This document shows, piece after piece, positions 1-10,400 of a DNA stretch of 43,054 bases (position 1 is its first letter; each line of letters starts with the position of its first letter). The position numbers and the translations under genes were made by a program. The DNA is taken from positions 1 through 43,054 of the forward strand of contig CAIRGO010000100.1 of NCBI GenBank assembly GCA_903878115.1, written 5' to 3'. The notes beneath the pieces are model-generated. The model was not told the origin of the DNA. It was given only the letters and a program-made list of their open reading frames with translations, and made no database searches. Origin of the DNA: Akkermansiaceae bacterium (GTDB lineage Bacteria > Verrucomicrobiota > Verrucomicrobiia > Verrucomicrobiales > Akkermansiaceae).

Positions 1-605
1 TGGCATTTGTGATTGGCTCGTTACTCTGTGCCTTTGGGATCGTACATTTGCTGGTCATGGTCGGGTCGATGCCTTCGCTGTTGGCATTGATCACACTGGT
101 AACCTACATTTTTCTCTACACTCCTATGAAGCGTAGGCACTCGGTCAATACGCTTCTCGGTGCAATACCTGGCGCCATTCCGCCAATGATTGGCTGGACG
201 GCGGGTGGTGGTGCTGTGGATTCTGCCGCGTGGTTTTTATTTGCGCTGCTTTTTTTGTGGCAGCTTCCGCATTTTATTGCGATCAATTGGATGTGCCGCA
301 CCGAGTATGAAGAGGCGGGTTATAAAATGTGGTCGAACGGAGATGTGAGCGGCGTGAAAAGTGGTCGGCTCTCGGCGATGTTTTCGCTGTGCCTCGCCGT
401 GCTGGCACTGTGGCCGTGGTGGGAGGGTCGGGCGAATATCGTATGGGCGATTTCTGGTTTTTTGTTAGGTTTTTGGATGATGATTCTCGCACTTCGCTTT
501 AAAAAAATCGGTGAGCGACCCGCAGCCAGAAAATTATTTCTATTTACTCTGCTTTATTTACCCATCGCCCTAACAATTTTGGCCTTGTGCTGGAAACGTG
601 GCTGA
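1..605 (+). CDS. ctaB: Protoheme IX farnesyltransferase (heme O synthase), C-terminal part
   Basis: This is the C-terminal part of a polytopic UbiA-family prenyltransferase. It would farnesylate heme B to heme O in the inner membrane, for assembly of heme-copper terminal oxidases. The reading frame is open to the left edge, so the N-terminus, including the first Asp-rich prenyl-diphosphate motif, is missing. The GTG at position 9 is only the first start-like codon inside the window. Visible family hallmarks are 'YTPMKRRHSVNTLLGAIPGA' followed by 'PPMIGW', the segment 'LWQLPHFIAINW', and several hydrophobic helices up to the C-terminus. The family is usually about 300 residues, so roughly one third is lost. 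The monooxygenase downstream starts 12 bases after the stop, consistent with co-transcription. The family call is firm. Confidence 0.93.
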   Translation, partial: AFVIGSLLCAFGIVHLLVMVGSMPSLLALITLVTYIFLYTPMKRRHSVNTLLGAIPGAIPPMIGWTAGGGAVDSAAWFLFALLFLWQLPHFIAINWMCRTEYEEAGYKMWSNGDVSGVKSGRLSAMFSLCLAVLALWPWWEGRANIVWAISGFLLGFWMMILALRFKKIGERPAARKLFLFTLLYLPIALTILALCWKRG

Positions 606-617
606 TTTTCATGATTC

Positions 618-1802
618 ATGAAGGCTCCCCGCAAGTTACGTGTCGCGGTCATCGGTTGTGGATCAGCTGGGCCTGCGGCTGCTACGCTATTGGCACGGGC
701 TGGTCATGAGGTGCATTTGTTTGATAAAGCACCTCATTGCTTAGCAGTGGGTGCTGGATTTCTGCTACAACCGAGCGGCATGCACGTGCTTCGTGAATTG
801 GGGATTTTAGAGTCTGTCCTAGCTCATTCTTCGCGCGTGACTCGGCTTCATGTGTTAGAAAAAGATCGTGCTGATTTGATGCAGCTCCTTTATGCAGAAG
901 TAGGCGAGAATTTATTCGGTGCTGGCTTGCATCGCCCGGTATTGTTGCATTATTTGCTGCAAGCCATGGCGCAGGCTGGCGTGATCATGCATTGGAACTG
1001 CGAAATCATTGCTGCGCAGCAAACCAATCAAATCTGGAATCTCACAACCGCAGATCAGCGAGAGCTGTTAGGCTTTGATTTTTTGATCATCGCAGACGGC
1101 GCCCGTTCTCGATTGCGCAAACTTGTCGACGATGACGGCATTGATCGAGGATATGCATGGGGTGCGCATTGGTTCATCGGTGAAAACGATGGTTCATTCG
1201 AAGAAGAAGAGCTTTATCAAATGGTGCATGGCACAAAAATTCTCTCTGGATTTTTGCCGACAGGACGCGATCTCGAAAAAGATCAACGTTTAGTCAGCAT
1301 GTTTTGGAGTATCAAAATCGCCGATGACGTGATGCTGCGCCAACAACCGTTAGAACAGTGGAAAGATCTCGTCTCTGCTACTGTTCCCCGTGCAGAAAAA
1401 TTTCTCCACCAGATCCAAGATTGGTCACAAATTCTCACCGCACGTTATGGCGACGTGCGCATGCGCCGTTGGCATGGCAATGCTGTGGTCGTCCTTGGTG
1501 ATGCGGCTCATGCGATGAGTCCACAACTTGGTCAAGGCGTGAACCTTGCGCTAGCCGATGCTCATTGTCTCGCTTCTTGCATGGAGAAATTTTCTCTGCA
1601 AGAAGCACTCGACGCCTATACAAAAAGGCGTCGTTTTGCGCTACGTTATTATCAATTTTCCACTCGCTCGTTAACTCCATGGTTTCAATCGGACTACGAG
1701 TGGTTAACCCCATTTCGAAGAATGATGTTTCGCACTTCACAGCACATTCCCATCGCGCGCAAGCTTATGACCGCGACGATGGCGGGAATAATTGGTCATT
1801 AA
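618..1802 (+). CDS. FAD-dependent monooxygenase (PHBH/UbiH-like)
   Basis: This 394-residue flavoprotein belongs to the p-hydroxybenzoate hydroxylase-like class A monooxygenases, which use FAD and NAD(P)H to hydroxylate aromatic or other organic substrates. The Rossmann dinucleotide motif GxGxxG is at residues 13-18 ('VIGCGSAGPAAATLLARAG'), followed by an acidic residue at the end of beta-2 ('HLFDK'). A 'DG'-type motif appears in 'IIADGARS', and the second FAD motif 'GDAAHAMSPQLGQGVN' has its Asp at 295. The length is normal for the family. It follows ctaB by 12 bases, probably as an operon. It meets the next, convergent gene with a single base between stops. The substrate cannot be told from sequence; a role in quinone or secondary metabolism would be a guess. 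There is no Shine-Dalgarno sequence, and the palindrome TTCATGAA overlaps the start codon. Confidence 0.85.
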   Translation: MKAPRKLRVAVIGCGSAGPAAATLLARAGHEVHLFDKAPHCLAVGAGFLLQPSGMHVLRELGILESVLAHSSRVTRLHVLEKDRADLMQLLYAEVGENLFGAGLHRPVLLHYLLQAMAQAGVIMHWNCEIIAAQQTNQIWNLTTADQRELLGFDFLIIADGARSRLRKLVDDDGIDRGYAWGAHWFIGENDGSFEEEELYQMVHGTKILSGFLPTGRDLEKDQRLVSMFWSIKIADDVMLRQQPLEQWKDLVSATVPRAEKFLHQIQDWSQILTARYGDVRMRRWHGNAVVVLGDAAHAMSPQLGQGVNLALADAHCLASCMEKFSLQEALDAYTKRRRFALRYYQFSTRSLTPWFQSDYEWLTPFRRMMFRTSQHIPIARKLMTATMAGIIGH

Positions 1803-1803
1803 A

Positions 1804-3657
1804 TTATTTTTTATCTGGCAAGGATACAGGGGCTGCGCTGTCGGTGATGGTCCACTTTTTGAAATCATAAACGCGCATTTTTCCGTTGACCTCAAGTGTT
1901 AGAACTCCGCCGTTTGGGTGGTTGGCTCCATTTGTTTTCAGGAGTGGAAAGAGATCGTAGCGCACCGGCTGTCCATCCACTTGGCATTCGTCTTTCACCA
2001 TGGGTTCGGCTGGCTTCCAGCGTAGGCTCAGTGTGTGACCTCGGAGATTGATGAAGGTTAATTTTGGTGGTGAAACATTCGTCGTCGCTACGAACTTGGT
2101 CTTGCTTCGTAAAGCATCGCAAAATTTTGCCAACTCTGCATCCACTCCACCGCCAGCAAACGGAGCAAGCGGGCTGGTTTCCAGAATCCATCCACCACGT
2201 TGGGCATCGCAGCGCAGAAGATCAAGATTTTCGCGCGGATTTGGTTTGTCCCACTTAGCGGGCTCGGTAAAACGAAAGGCAAACAGCATGGTGCCGCCGT
2301 GGCATAGCACCCAGCCATCGCGTTCGATGCGTTTTACGATCGCGCCTGTGGTGGTGAATGGAGCGCGGGTGGTCCAGTAGGTGTATGCTGTTGGCACGTC
2401 ATGAACGCCGATGAGTGTGCCTTCGTATTGGAGTATTTGGCAGTAGGGGTTTTCTCCGTAAGCAAAAGCGTTACGTAATTGCTCGCTGGGACGGCGTCGA
2501 TTTTCCTGAATGATCGTGAAGGTGCTGGCTGGTTTAGGGCTTTGCCATTTGAGCATAGTGCGTCGGCATTCTTTGAAGAGTGATGAGTCAAAGGGACTTC
2601 CGTCATCGCGCTGACTGGCAAGACCGTAACCAGTTGTGAACCATGCAATCTTACGCACAATTTGTTTATGGCTAGGCCAGATGTGGTTGGCATAAACGGT
2701 GCGCGTGTCTGGGAGTGATGCCTGCCAAGAGCTGAGAAAGTCAGGAGCAAAAACCTTCCCTGGATGTGCCAACCAGTAGGATTGGGGAGCGGAGTTGATG
2801 TTAAATGGTTGATCACTGCCGTAGAGCAACCATGCCATGCTGTTGGTGGCAGAAGCTGAATGTGGACTTAGATTGAGAGATCCCCAATATTTTCCTCGGC
2901 CAGCACTGCTGATGTGATATCCGTGATGCCAGTGTGCACCTGTATGGACTAGCATGAAATCCAGTGTCATCGCAGCAGCTTTGCTCATAGCTGCATCACG
3001 GCTGTATTCGGCAATCATGCGCGTGGGAGCAAAGTCCGTGCCATAGTAAACTGGTGCATCGTATTCGCTCGCATTGCGGTCGGTGGTCTCGCGCCAAATC
3101 CGCCACAGCCACCCTGCGCAATTTTTTTGAATAGTGGCGGCATTGTTGCCACCTGCATCTACGAGGTCAGGCCACTCCTGTGCCGCCAGCCAACCTGAGC
3201 CATCGCGCATGAGTTCGTAGTTTAAAGACACCCCTATCGGTTTTGAATAAGTCCAGCTAGCGGCTAGGCGTTTCACTTTGGCAGTCATCGCGGGTGAAAA
3301 TTTACCCTTGTGAACGAGGTATGCATGCATCACCGCATGGAGATTAAAAGGGTCTGGCTTAGCCTTCAACGTGGCATCTAACATTTTATCGATTGCCACT
3401 AGTGTTCCTGCTGTATCAACGCCGAGTTGCAAACGCGCCGCAAGAAATGGCATGCCGTCTTTCGGAAACGTGGTACTGCGCGGTGTGGCTGCGCCAAAAT
3501 ATTGCGTGCAGGCAAAGGCGCGTTCTGCGTAAGTTTTGCCTGTGAGTCGAGGATTCGCTGTTTGTACTTGCGCATCGATAGGATCAGATCCTGACCAGAT
3601 GAGCATGGCGAGTATAATATAACGTGCTTTAGTTTTTAGTTGAATCAGATCGTTCAT
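1804..3657 (-). CDS. Secreted protein of unknown family, probable alpha/alpha-toroid plus beta-sandwich
   Basis: This 617-residue protein has a hydrophobic N-terminal segment ('YIILAMLIW', about residues 13-21) before 'DAQVQ', consistent with a signal peptide. I do not recognise the family with certainty. The first two thirds are helix-rich, with aromatic and His clusters such as 'EYDAPVYYGTDF', 'HTGAHWHHGYH' and 'ANHIWPSHK'. The last third looks beta-rich. This resembles the toroid plus sandwich layout of heparinase- or alginate-lyase-like enzymes, so a polysaccharide-active role is possible but inferred. It is the last gene of a minus-strand block of large secreted proteins, 131 bases after the preceding stop. 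A possible promoter (TTGCCT, 16 bases, CATATT) lies upstream of the ATG. No Shine-Dalgarno sequence is present. Confidence 0.7.
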   Translation of the reverse strand: MNDLIQLKTKARYIILAMLIWSGSDPIDAQVQTANPRLTGKTYAERAFACTQYFGAATPRSTTFPKDGMPFLAARLQLGVDTAGTLVAIDKMLDATLKAKPDPFNLHAVMHAYLVHKGKFSPAMTAKVKRLAASWTYSKPIGVSLNYELMRDGSGWLAAQEWPDLVDAGGNNAATIQKNCAGWLWRIWRETTDRNASEYDAPVYYGTDFAPTRMIAEYSRDAAMSKAAAMTLDFMLVHTGAHWHHGYHISSAGRGKYWGSLNLSPHSASATNSMAWLLYGSDQPFNINSAPQSYWLAHPGKVFAPDFLSSWQASLPDTRTVYANHIWPSHKQIVRKIAWFTTGYGLASQRDDGSPFDSSLFKECRRTMLKWQSPKPASTFTIIQENRRRPSEQLRNAFAYGENPYCQILQYEGTLIGVHDVPTAYTYWTTRAPFTTTGAIVKRIERDGWVLCHGGTMLFAFRFTEPAKWDKPNPRENLDLLRCDAQRGGWILETSPLAPFAGGGVDAELAKFCDALRSKTKFVATTNVSPPKLTFINLRGHTLSLRWKPAEPMVKDECQVDGQPVRYDLFPLLKTNGANHPNGGVLTLEVNGKMRVYDFKKWTITDSAAPVSLPDKK

Positions 3658-3788
3658 AAGAAAGGGAAATTTTTAAGAGAATGAAATATGGTTTGCGTGC
3701 GAAGTCAGGCAAGGGAGCTTCCCACTAGCATCTATCATCATAACAACAAGGAAACATGGCGAAAGGGTTTTGACTGAATTTCGGCGTA

Positions 3789-6700
3789 TCATGGTGCGGA
3801 AACTGTTAAACGGACAAAACGACGAGTGTTGGTGCCAGCAGGTAGAGACGCTTTGATCGTCTGGATTGTTCCATTGTCACTGATGACTTGCGATGTAACT
3901 CCTGCACTGCTCCAACTTGTTAGGTTGTCACTCCATGCCACTTGATATGTTAGATCGGAGGCGGTTTTATTTTTCACATAAGTAAATTCTAACACGTTTC
4001 CATTTTTTACTATACTTGTAGTATTTCTTGTCTGGCTATAGGGATTTTGGCCAGTGGCATATTCTAACAAATTGGTTTCGCCATCGTTATTGGTATCAGT
4101 GTGGTCGTTGTTAGCAGTATTGCCAAAATGCAATAGTCGCCATTGTTCGAGCGCAGTGGCAATTTTGAGGGTGACATCATTGCCATCGCCGCCGGTATAG
4201 TTGATGATCCAGGTGTAACCGCTCGCTACAAATGTACCGTCCTGTGGTTTTCCTGCAAAAGTTCCGCTGATCGCGCCTACGCTGGTTTTATTGAGGATGA
4301 TCAGAGTATTGCCTGCTGGTAGGCCGGGGTTTGCGATGACATCAAGTGCGCCTGCGAGGGTAACATTACCGCCGACACTAAATGCGCTCAAAGATGTTTC
4401 AAAACGTCCGCCGCTTTGTATGTCCAAACCACCACTGGTGCTTGCTGATCCCTGAGGCGCTAGGCTGCCCGCACTTGCGGTGATGCTGCTTGCTAGGCTG
4501 CCAGAGAGCACTATTTTTCCTGCGTAGATGGTCGTGGTTCCCGTGTAGGAATGACCAGATCCGCTGAGAGTCCATGTGCCCGTTCCGAATTTTTCGAGCC
4601 CCACAGTGTTTGCAGCATTTTTCAACGCGCCACTGAAAATTCCAGAAGCTGTGCCATCGAGTTGGAGTGTTCGACCGGATATCGCAGGAGTGAATTGTCC
4701 CGTTAGATTCAAGGTTCCCGCATCCACGCGGACTCGCGTGCTGCCACCACCATTGGTCAGTGAAAAATTTCCAGCAATCGTGTTATCACCAGCCGCGTTG
4801 ATGATAGCTGGATTTGTCGTGTTGGTATTGCTCGTGACAAAGTTAAGGCTCGCAGGCAGAGCGATATTGCCACCGCTGCCATCAAGGATGAGTCGACAGT
4901 TTCCGTTAGTTCCATTCGTCATCGTCACCGTCTTTGGCCCCACGCCGAGGGCATCGGAACGTGTGATCCGGACTCCTCCACTGTTGACTGTCACGTTGCC
5001 AGTAAAAGAATTGGCTCCACTAAGTGTCGTTTCTACTGCAACCGTGCCGCCAGTAGCAACGCCAAAGTCGAGAGCGCCGCTGCCGCCGATGGTATTTGCC
5101 ACGGTGAGCGCTGTATCGCTGCGATGAAATCGGAGGATCGCATCATTGGTGATTGATCCACTGCCGAGTGTGCCTGTATTCGTGTTCGATCCAATTTGCA
5201 GCACACCCGCCTCGACGATAGTCGGACCGCTGTAAGTTGATGCGCCCGTGAAAGTGAGCGTGCCCGCACCAGATTTCGTCACTGGTAATGCGGCTGTTGT
5301 GCCGTTGGAAATCACGCCCGGTACGATCACATTTCCCGCTCCAGTAAATTCCAAAGTGCGCGCTACATAATTCGAAGTTATGCCACCTCCGCCGATCGTC
5401 AGCGTTCCTGAGTCCGAGCCGATGACGCTACCACCGGCACCAGATCCGAGCACGACATTGCCAGTCACCGCGTTGTTGCCGCTGAGGTTAAGGATTACGC
5501 CATTAGCTGCGCCAAACCCAAGCCCACTGATGGTGATTGTAGGATTTGCCAAAGTAATGCCGCCGCTGAGTTGAAGTTGTGCGCCCATGTGTGAGCCGGC
5601 AGTGTCGCCTGCAATGACGCTCACGGCACCCGTTCCGAGCGAGTTGCTACGGTTGATCCGCAGGATTCCTCCGACCGTGCCGCTGCTGGTATTAACGCCA
5701 ATCATAGTACCGCCACTGAAACTATTTCCCGAGCCAGTCAGTTTCCACAAGCCCGCTCCGCGTTTTACTAGGGCACCAGTTCCGGGGATGTTATAGTTCA
5801 AATCGCCGTCGCCCGCTCCAGTGAGCGTAAGTGTGCCGCCCTCGCTGGCGAGTGTATCATCGTAATCATAGCGATAGCCGATGGAAAACTCAGATCCAGC
5901 GGTAACCGAGTCGAGAGTAGCTCCCGCCGCGCCGATGGTGAAAAGCCGACCTGCCCCACCCGATGTCTTTGCATTGCTCGCACCCGTGTGCTGCAGCGTG
6001 CCACCTTCCAAGATATTTTCCGCAGCCTGCACAGCCATGTAGCGCATTGTCCCCTCCCATCCCCAATCGCCAGAAAATGATAGCGTGGCGCCTGATTTAA
6101 TTGTCAACCCTTCCGAGCCGCCTGACATGTATAGCCGACCTCCCGAGGCGATGGCCAACGTGCCTGCATTCACCATCAGCGGCCCAGTAAATGTATTTGC
6201 ACCACTTAGGGTCAAGGTTCCCGCGCCGCTTTTCACAAGTCCGCCCGAACCGCTCAGCACCGGAGCGAGGGTTGCTGATACTCCAATCGCCGTAGTGATG
6301 GTGGGCGTGGCTCCGGTCAGTGCCAACGCAGTACCCGCCACTTGGTAACCCGTAGTAAAAAAGATCAGATCATTTGCCATGATGCCCGCAGCGAGTGTTA
6401 CCACTCCCGCCGTTCCGCTGAACGTAGCCGCATCATTGCCTCCATTCCGCCAAGTCGTCGCCGCGCCGGTCCATTTGGCAGTTGTCGTATCCCAGGTCCC
6501 TGCGCCGCCACTCCAGGTGAATGCAAACGCCGTCGCAGGATTGCTGTCCGTATTGTATTCCGCTAGGTTGCTCACTCCGTCTGCATCCCAATCTCCCGTT
6601 GCCGATTGCCCCAGTCCGTCAAAATGAAACTGCTCCCAATCGTCCGGCATGCCATCACTATCTGAGTCTGCGACAATTCCCATGTCCCATCGCAACGCGG

Positions 6701-7223
6701 CGACCATCTTGATGTGGCGCACGCGATTCGTCGTGCTGTCCTCGGTATCGTAATTGAGGCCATAAGGCCAAAAGTGGACGTTATCGCAATTTACCACCGC
6801 ACTTGCACCATCGAAAATTTTTACCCGTGCCGTGGCTCTTGATCCATTCCAAGTGCCACCCGCATTACGCGAAGCCCATGTCCCATAAGTGCCCACGCCA
6901 AGCGTGTGGCTAATTTCATGCAATGCTACACGCGTGCCTATGCTGCCACCGAAATCAATCCATCCACTATAATTACCCTGCGCCGTCGGCACGCCTGCAT
7001 TATAGTTTGCAGTGAGATTTTTCGGGAAATACCCATTCGCATTGTAAAGCGCCACCGCCGCATCCATCGCCGCGACAATGCCCGCCCGTTTGTCAGCTGG
7101 CCAAGAGCCATTGCCGCTTGCCAATTGATAGGTTAGCCCGTGACTTTGCGCTGTGGTAAAAATAGTCACCACGAGCAAAGAAAAGCCGCGCAGAAAAGAT
7201 CGTATTTTTGTTAGTTGGCGCAT
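3789..7223 (-). CDS. Secreted metzincin-like protein with autotransporter-associated beta-strand repeats
   Basis: This 1144-residue protein begins with a signal peptide (about residues 1-28, 'FSLLVVTIFTTAQSHG'). The N-terminal domain (about 30-185) carries 'LHEISHTLGVG' with HExxH at residues 102-106 and Gly at 109. That is the beginning of the zinc-protease metzincin signature HExxHxxGxxH, but the expected third histidine is not at its usual place. 'HFWPYGLNYDTE' follows. A calcium-loop linker 'DSDSDGMPDDWEQF' lies near 187-200. Residues from about 235 to 1000 are tandem beta-strand repeats with the unit 'GAGTLTLSGANTFTG', seen many times. Near the C-terminus come a second 'DTNNDGETNLLEYATGQNP' loop and a beta-sandwich ending 'RRFVRLTVSAP'. 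There is no autotransporter barrel and no PEP-CTERM tail. It is likely a cell-surface or secreted adhesin or hydrolase; enzymatic activity is unproven. Confidence 0.85.
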   Translation of the reverse strand: MRQLTKIRSFLRGFSLLVVTIFTTAQSHGLTYQLASGNGSWPADKRAGIVAAMDAAVALYNANGYFPKNLTANYNAGVPTAQGNYSGWIDFGGSIGTRVALHEISHTLGVGTYGTWASRNAGGTWNGSRATARVKIFDGASAVVNCDNVHFWPYGLNYDTEDSTTNRVRHIKMVAALRWDMGIVADSDSDGMPDDWEQFHFDGLGQSATGDWDADGVSNLAEYNTDSNPATAFAFTWSGGAGTWDTTTAKWTGAATTWRNGGNDAATFSGTAGVVTLAAGIMANDLIFFTTGYQVAGTALALTGATPTITTAIGVSATLAPVLSGSGGLVKSGAGTLTLSGANTFTGPLMVNAGTLAIASGGRLYMSGGSEGLTIKSGATLSFSGDWGWEGTMRYMAVQAAENILEGGTLQHTGASNAKTSGGAGRLFTIGAAGATLDSVTAGSEFSIGYRYDYDDTLASEGGTLTLTGAGDGDLNYNIPGTGALVKRGAGLWKLTGSGNSFSGGTMIGVNTSSGTVGGILRINRSNSLGTGAVSVIAGDTAGSHMGAQLQLSGGITLANPTITISGLGFGAANGVILNLSGNNAVTGNVVLGSGAGGSVIGSDSGTLTIGGGGITSNYVARTLEFTGAGNVIVPGVISNGTTAALPVTKSGAGTLTFTGASTYSGPTIVEAGVLQIGSNTNTGTLGSGSITNDAILRFHRSDTALTVANTIGGSGALDFGVATGGTVAVETTLSGANSFTGNVTVNSGGVRITRSDALGVGPKTVTMTNGTNGNCRLILDGSGGNIALPASLNFVTSNTNTTNPAIINAAGDNTIAGNFSLTNGGGSTRVRVDAGTLNLTGQFTPAISGRTLQLDGTASGIFSGALKNAANTVGLEKFGTGTWTLSGSGHSYTGTTTIYAGKIVLSGSLASSITASAGSLAPQGSASTSGGLDIQSGGRFETSLSAFSVGGNVTLAGALDVIANPGLPAGNTLIILNKTSVGAISGTFAGKPQDGTFVASGYTWIINYTGGDGNDVTLKIATALEQWRLLHFGNTANNDHTDTNNDGETNLLEYATGQNPYSQTRNTTSIVKNGNVLEFTYVKNKTASDLTYQVAWSDNLTSWSSAGVTSQVISDNGTIQTIKASLPAGTNTRRFVRLTVSAP

Positions 7224-7239
7224 GATTTTCTAACAGTTT

Positions 7240-7434
7240 TTAGATGAAGATAACGCTTGCCATTACACCCGCTGCAAGGGCTCCAGCGGTTTGACCGAGA
7301 TTGATTTTCTGATTGGCAACGTCATCATGGAATGCGTCATGTCGCGCTTCGTAGGTAGATTGATAGTTGGTCGAATATATCAAAAGTAAAGTGACAGCTG
7401 AAGCAATAAAAGAGGAATGTTTGCTGAAGATCAT
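7240..7434 (-). CDS. Small hydrophobic protein of unknown function
   Basis: This 64-residue ORF fits exactly between two giant secreted-protein genes on the same strand, 16 bases from each neighbour. It has an N-terminal hydrophobic stretch ('SFIASAVTLLLIYS', about residues 8-21), a charged middle with several Asp and His residues ('ARHDAFHDDVANQK'), and a Gly/Ala-rich hydrophobic C-terminus ('AGALAAGVMASVIFI'). It could be a two-helix membrane peptide or a signal-anchored peptide. No Shine-Dalgarno sequence or clear own promoter is visible, so it would depend on the upstream transcript. I recognise no family. It might be a chance ORF, but its placement and composition favour a real gene slightly. 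Confidence 0.4.
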   Translation of the reverse strand: MIFSKHSSFIASAVTLLLIYSTNYQSTYEARHDAFHDDVANQKINLGQTAGALAAGVMASVIFI

Positions 7435-7450
7435 GTGAAAAAATCATGTG

Positions 7451-10400
7451 TTAAGGGGTAATTACAACACGGTAAAAGCGAGAGGCAGTGGTGGCGCTAC
7501 CCACATCTGTTAGAGTCGCGAGTGAACCATTTCCTGCGATAGCCGAGCCAAGAGTTGTCCATGCGCCATTGAGTGAATCCGATCGTTGCAGTTGATACGA
7601 ATGACCAGAATGAGCCATAATGGTGATAGAAAAATTTGCACCAATTTTCTGAGAACTGAGGATGCGTCGATCACTGTTTTCGATCACTATGCCCGTATTT
7701 ACGAAATTGACTGGTAAACTGCTAGCGCTGGTGAGCAAGTCGAGAACGCCGCTGTTAGAGAATGTGCCTGTCACCATCAATTGCGCGCCACCCACTACAC
7801 GAATTGTGCCACTGTTTGTGATGTCACCATTCACATTCAACGTGCTGCCCGATACGGTAGCAAGTCCAGCATTACTAATTTCACCAGTAATGCTTCCGCC
7901 AGTGCTCGTAAAGTTTGCTTCGCTGGCAATGCTGACAGTTTCCACACTGATGCTTCCGCCCTCCAGACATAGCGTCGCGCCACTTTGCACATCGAGTGAT
8001 GCTGTATTTGTGATGGATCCGCTAGACATGATACAAAGCTTGCCAGCCTCGACAGTCGTGGTGCCGCGATGTGTGGCTGGCCCAGCAAGATTCCACACTC
8101 CCTCGCCGGTTTTTACGATCTTCGTCGTGCCGCCACTGACTTGCTCGGCAATGTCGCCGCTGTATGTTGCAGAAGTTCCTTTGCTGCCGATGCGATAAGC
8201 CAGCGTTCGACCGCTTGTGGCACCGCCGCGCAAGTGTGATCCGCTCGCACCATTCAGAGCGCCGATAGAAATCGTAGTGCCTGCGCCTGTATTCGTAGTG
8301 CCACTCATATAAAACCAAGTATTTGCTGCGAGATTCATCGAGGCATTCGGCAAGCCTGGCCAACTATAGGCAGAGGCGATGCGAAAATCACCAGAACCTG
8401 CCGTGGTGATGTTGAGTTGACCAGTAAATGCACTCCAGTCACCCGTGATGTCAGGCCGCACGTAGTTTGTCCGATAATCGAGAGTGCCGCTCCCTGTCAC
8501 GTCACCACTGAATCCACAACGCGGCGCTACTTCGAGTTGTGCGCTGCCCGCGACATGAAGTGAGTTTGGCAAAGTCCCTGCATGAGTACCGTTGCCGGCG
8601 CTATACATTTTTAACACGCCGCCGTTCATCGTCACCACACCACTACCGAGAGCACCAGCGTTGGCGACCGAGTTTCCAAGCTGAATTGTCCCAGCATCGA
8701 GCACCACTCCACCGCTAAAACTATTCGCCGCCGTGAAGGTGACCAACCCCATGCCCAACTTATGCAGCGAGCCATCACCTGTGATGCCAGAGCCGCCAAA
8801 GGTAAATGACCTCGTGGCATTGTTGATCATCACGCTGCGCGGCGCAACATTTGAAGCAATTGTGACTGCGCCACTTGTCGCCGCATCGGTGAATGTCACA
8901 GCATCAGCGTTATAAAATATATCTGCTACCGTTCCATTCAGCCAAGCTGTAGTTGTTGCGATGTCCCACTGTGTTTGCCCGCCACTCCATGCCAGTGTCA
9001 CAGGTGATCCGGTCACAGTCAGCCACACACTTCCTGGTGTAGTGCCTGATACATTACGGCCGAGCGCAAAACTTTGACGAGGTGTATTCACTAGGTTGTG
9101 AGAAAGCGTGACGCTACTTGCCGTGAGTGAACCAGTCGCACTTAGCAAGGTATAAGTCCCCGCACCGAGCGAGCGATTTTTCATCGAAATGTCAAAAACA
9201 TGTGCTCCGCTGAGGTTCAAGGAAGCGGCATTAATTCGATCATTATTCCCGCCGCTTGATCCCGATAAATCAAAGCGCAATGTTGGTGCTGCAAGGGTGA
9301 GTGCACCCGTCGTGAGCACGCCTTCTGGTTCTAAAATTCCACCATTACTTACATTTACTGATCCACCAAAACTCCCGCCTCCACCGAGCCGCGCGCCGCT
9401 GGCAATAGTGACCGCGCTGTTTCCGAAGCTGCCATTCACTAATAGCGTGCCTTCGTTCACGGCAGTCGCTCCCGTATGCGTGCTAGCGCCCGTAAGAGTG
9501 AGTACTCCTGTGCCCACTTTTGTGAGCTTTGCATTGTTCTGAAATTTTCCCGCAAAAGTTGTCGAAGTATTCAGCGAGCCAATGGTGTAAGTCGGCGAAC
9601 CAGCGCTTCCTCCATTCAATACCGCATCCGCAGCCGTGCTCATCAACGCGCCGATAGGAAATGTATTGCCGCCAGAATTTGTCACCGGATTGATGCTGTG
9701 ACCACCGACGAGATCGAGTGTGGCGGCAGAGAGTCCATTGAAAAACCCTCCATTAAAAATCGTGCGTATGCCGCCATTCGTGCCGCCTCCGTTGGTGATG
9801 CGTAGAGTGCCCGTAAATCCAGCCCACGGTCCAGTCAACTCGAACGTATTTCCCGTCACCGTTTGGTTGACGATTGTGAGTAATCCTCCACCAGTCAGGG
9901 TTCCACTGAAGCGAATATTTCGTCCTGCATATATGATCGGCTCACTGCCCACAGGCACGGCAATAGGTGCACTCAACGGAAGTTGCGTGCCAGCCCATGC
10001 ATTCGTGAGTGTGCTATCACCTAACAAGGAAAGTACACCTGATCCAAGGTTGCCTGTATTGTTGCTCGTAGTGCCAATCAAGCCGAGCACCAGTCCACCG
10101 TCTTCGATGCTAGTTCCGCCGCTGTGACTATTGTTGGAGCGTAGCGTGAGCGTGCCACTGCCGCGTTTTGTGAGAATCGCCGCTCCGCCAATGATTCCCC
10201 CAGTGAGTGTGTAGTTTTTTGTTGATGCATCTACTAGCACTGCGGCGGGTTGAACAGTGCCACTCAACGCGATTGCTGGTGTTGCCGAACCCGTGTCGTC
10301 AAGACTTACGAAATCACCATCATTGAAGCTGGTAGGCGCACCGCTGCGCGACCATACGGTGCTAGTTGTATCCCACGGATTGGTCATCGCATTTCCTACC

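Noticed and set aside
4576-6627. Several Pro/Val/Ala-rich plus-strand ORFs (for example 4576-5127, 6085-6348, 6379-6627)
   Set aside because: They lie antisense to the Gly/Thr/Ser-rich beta-repeat gene. Their odd proline-rich composition is what the reverse frame of such repeats gives, and no promoter or family supports them.
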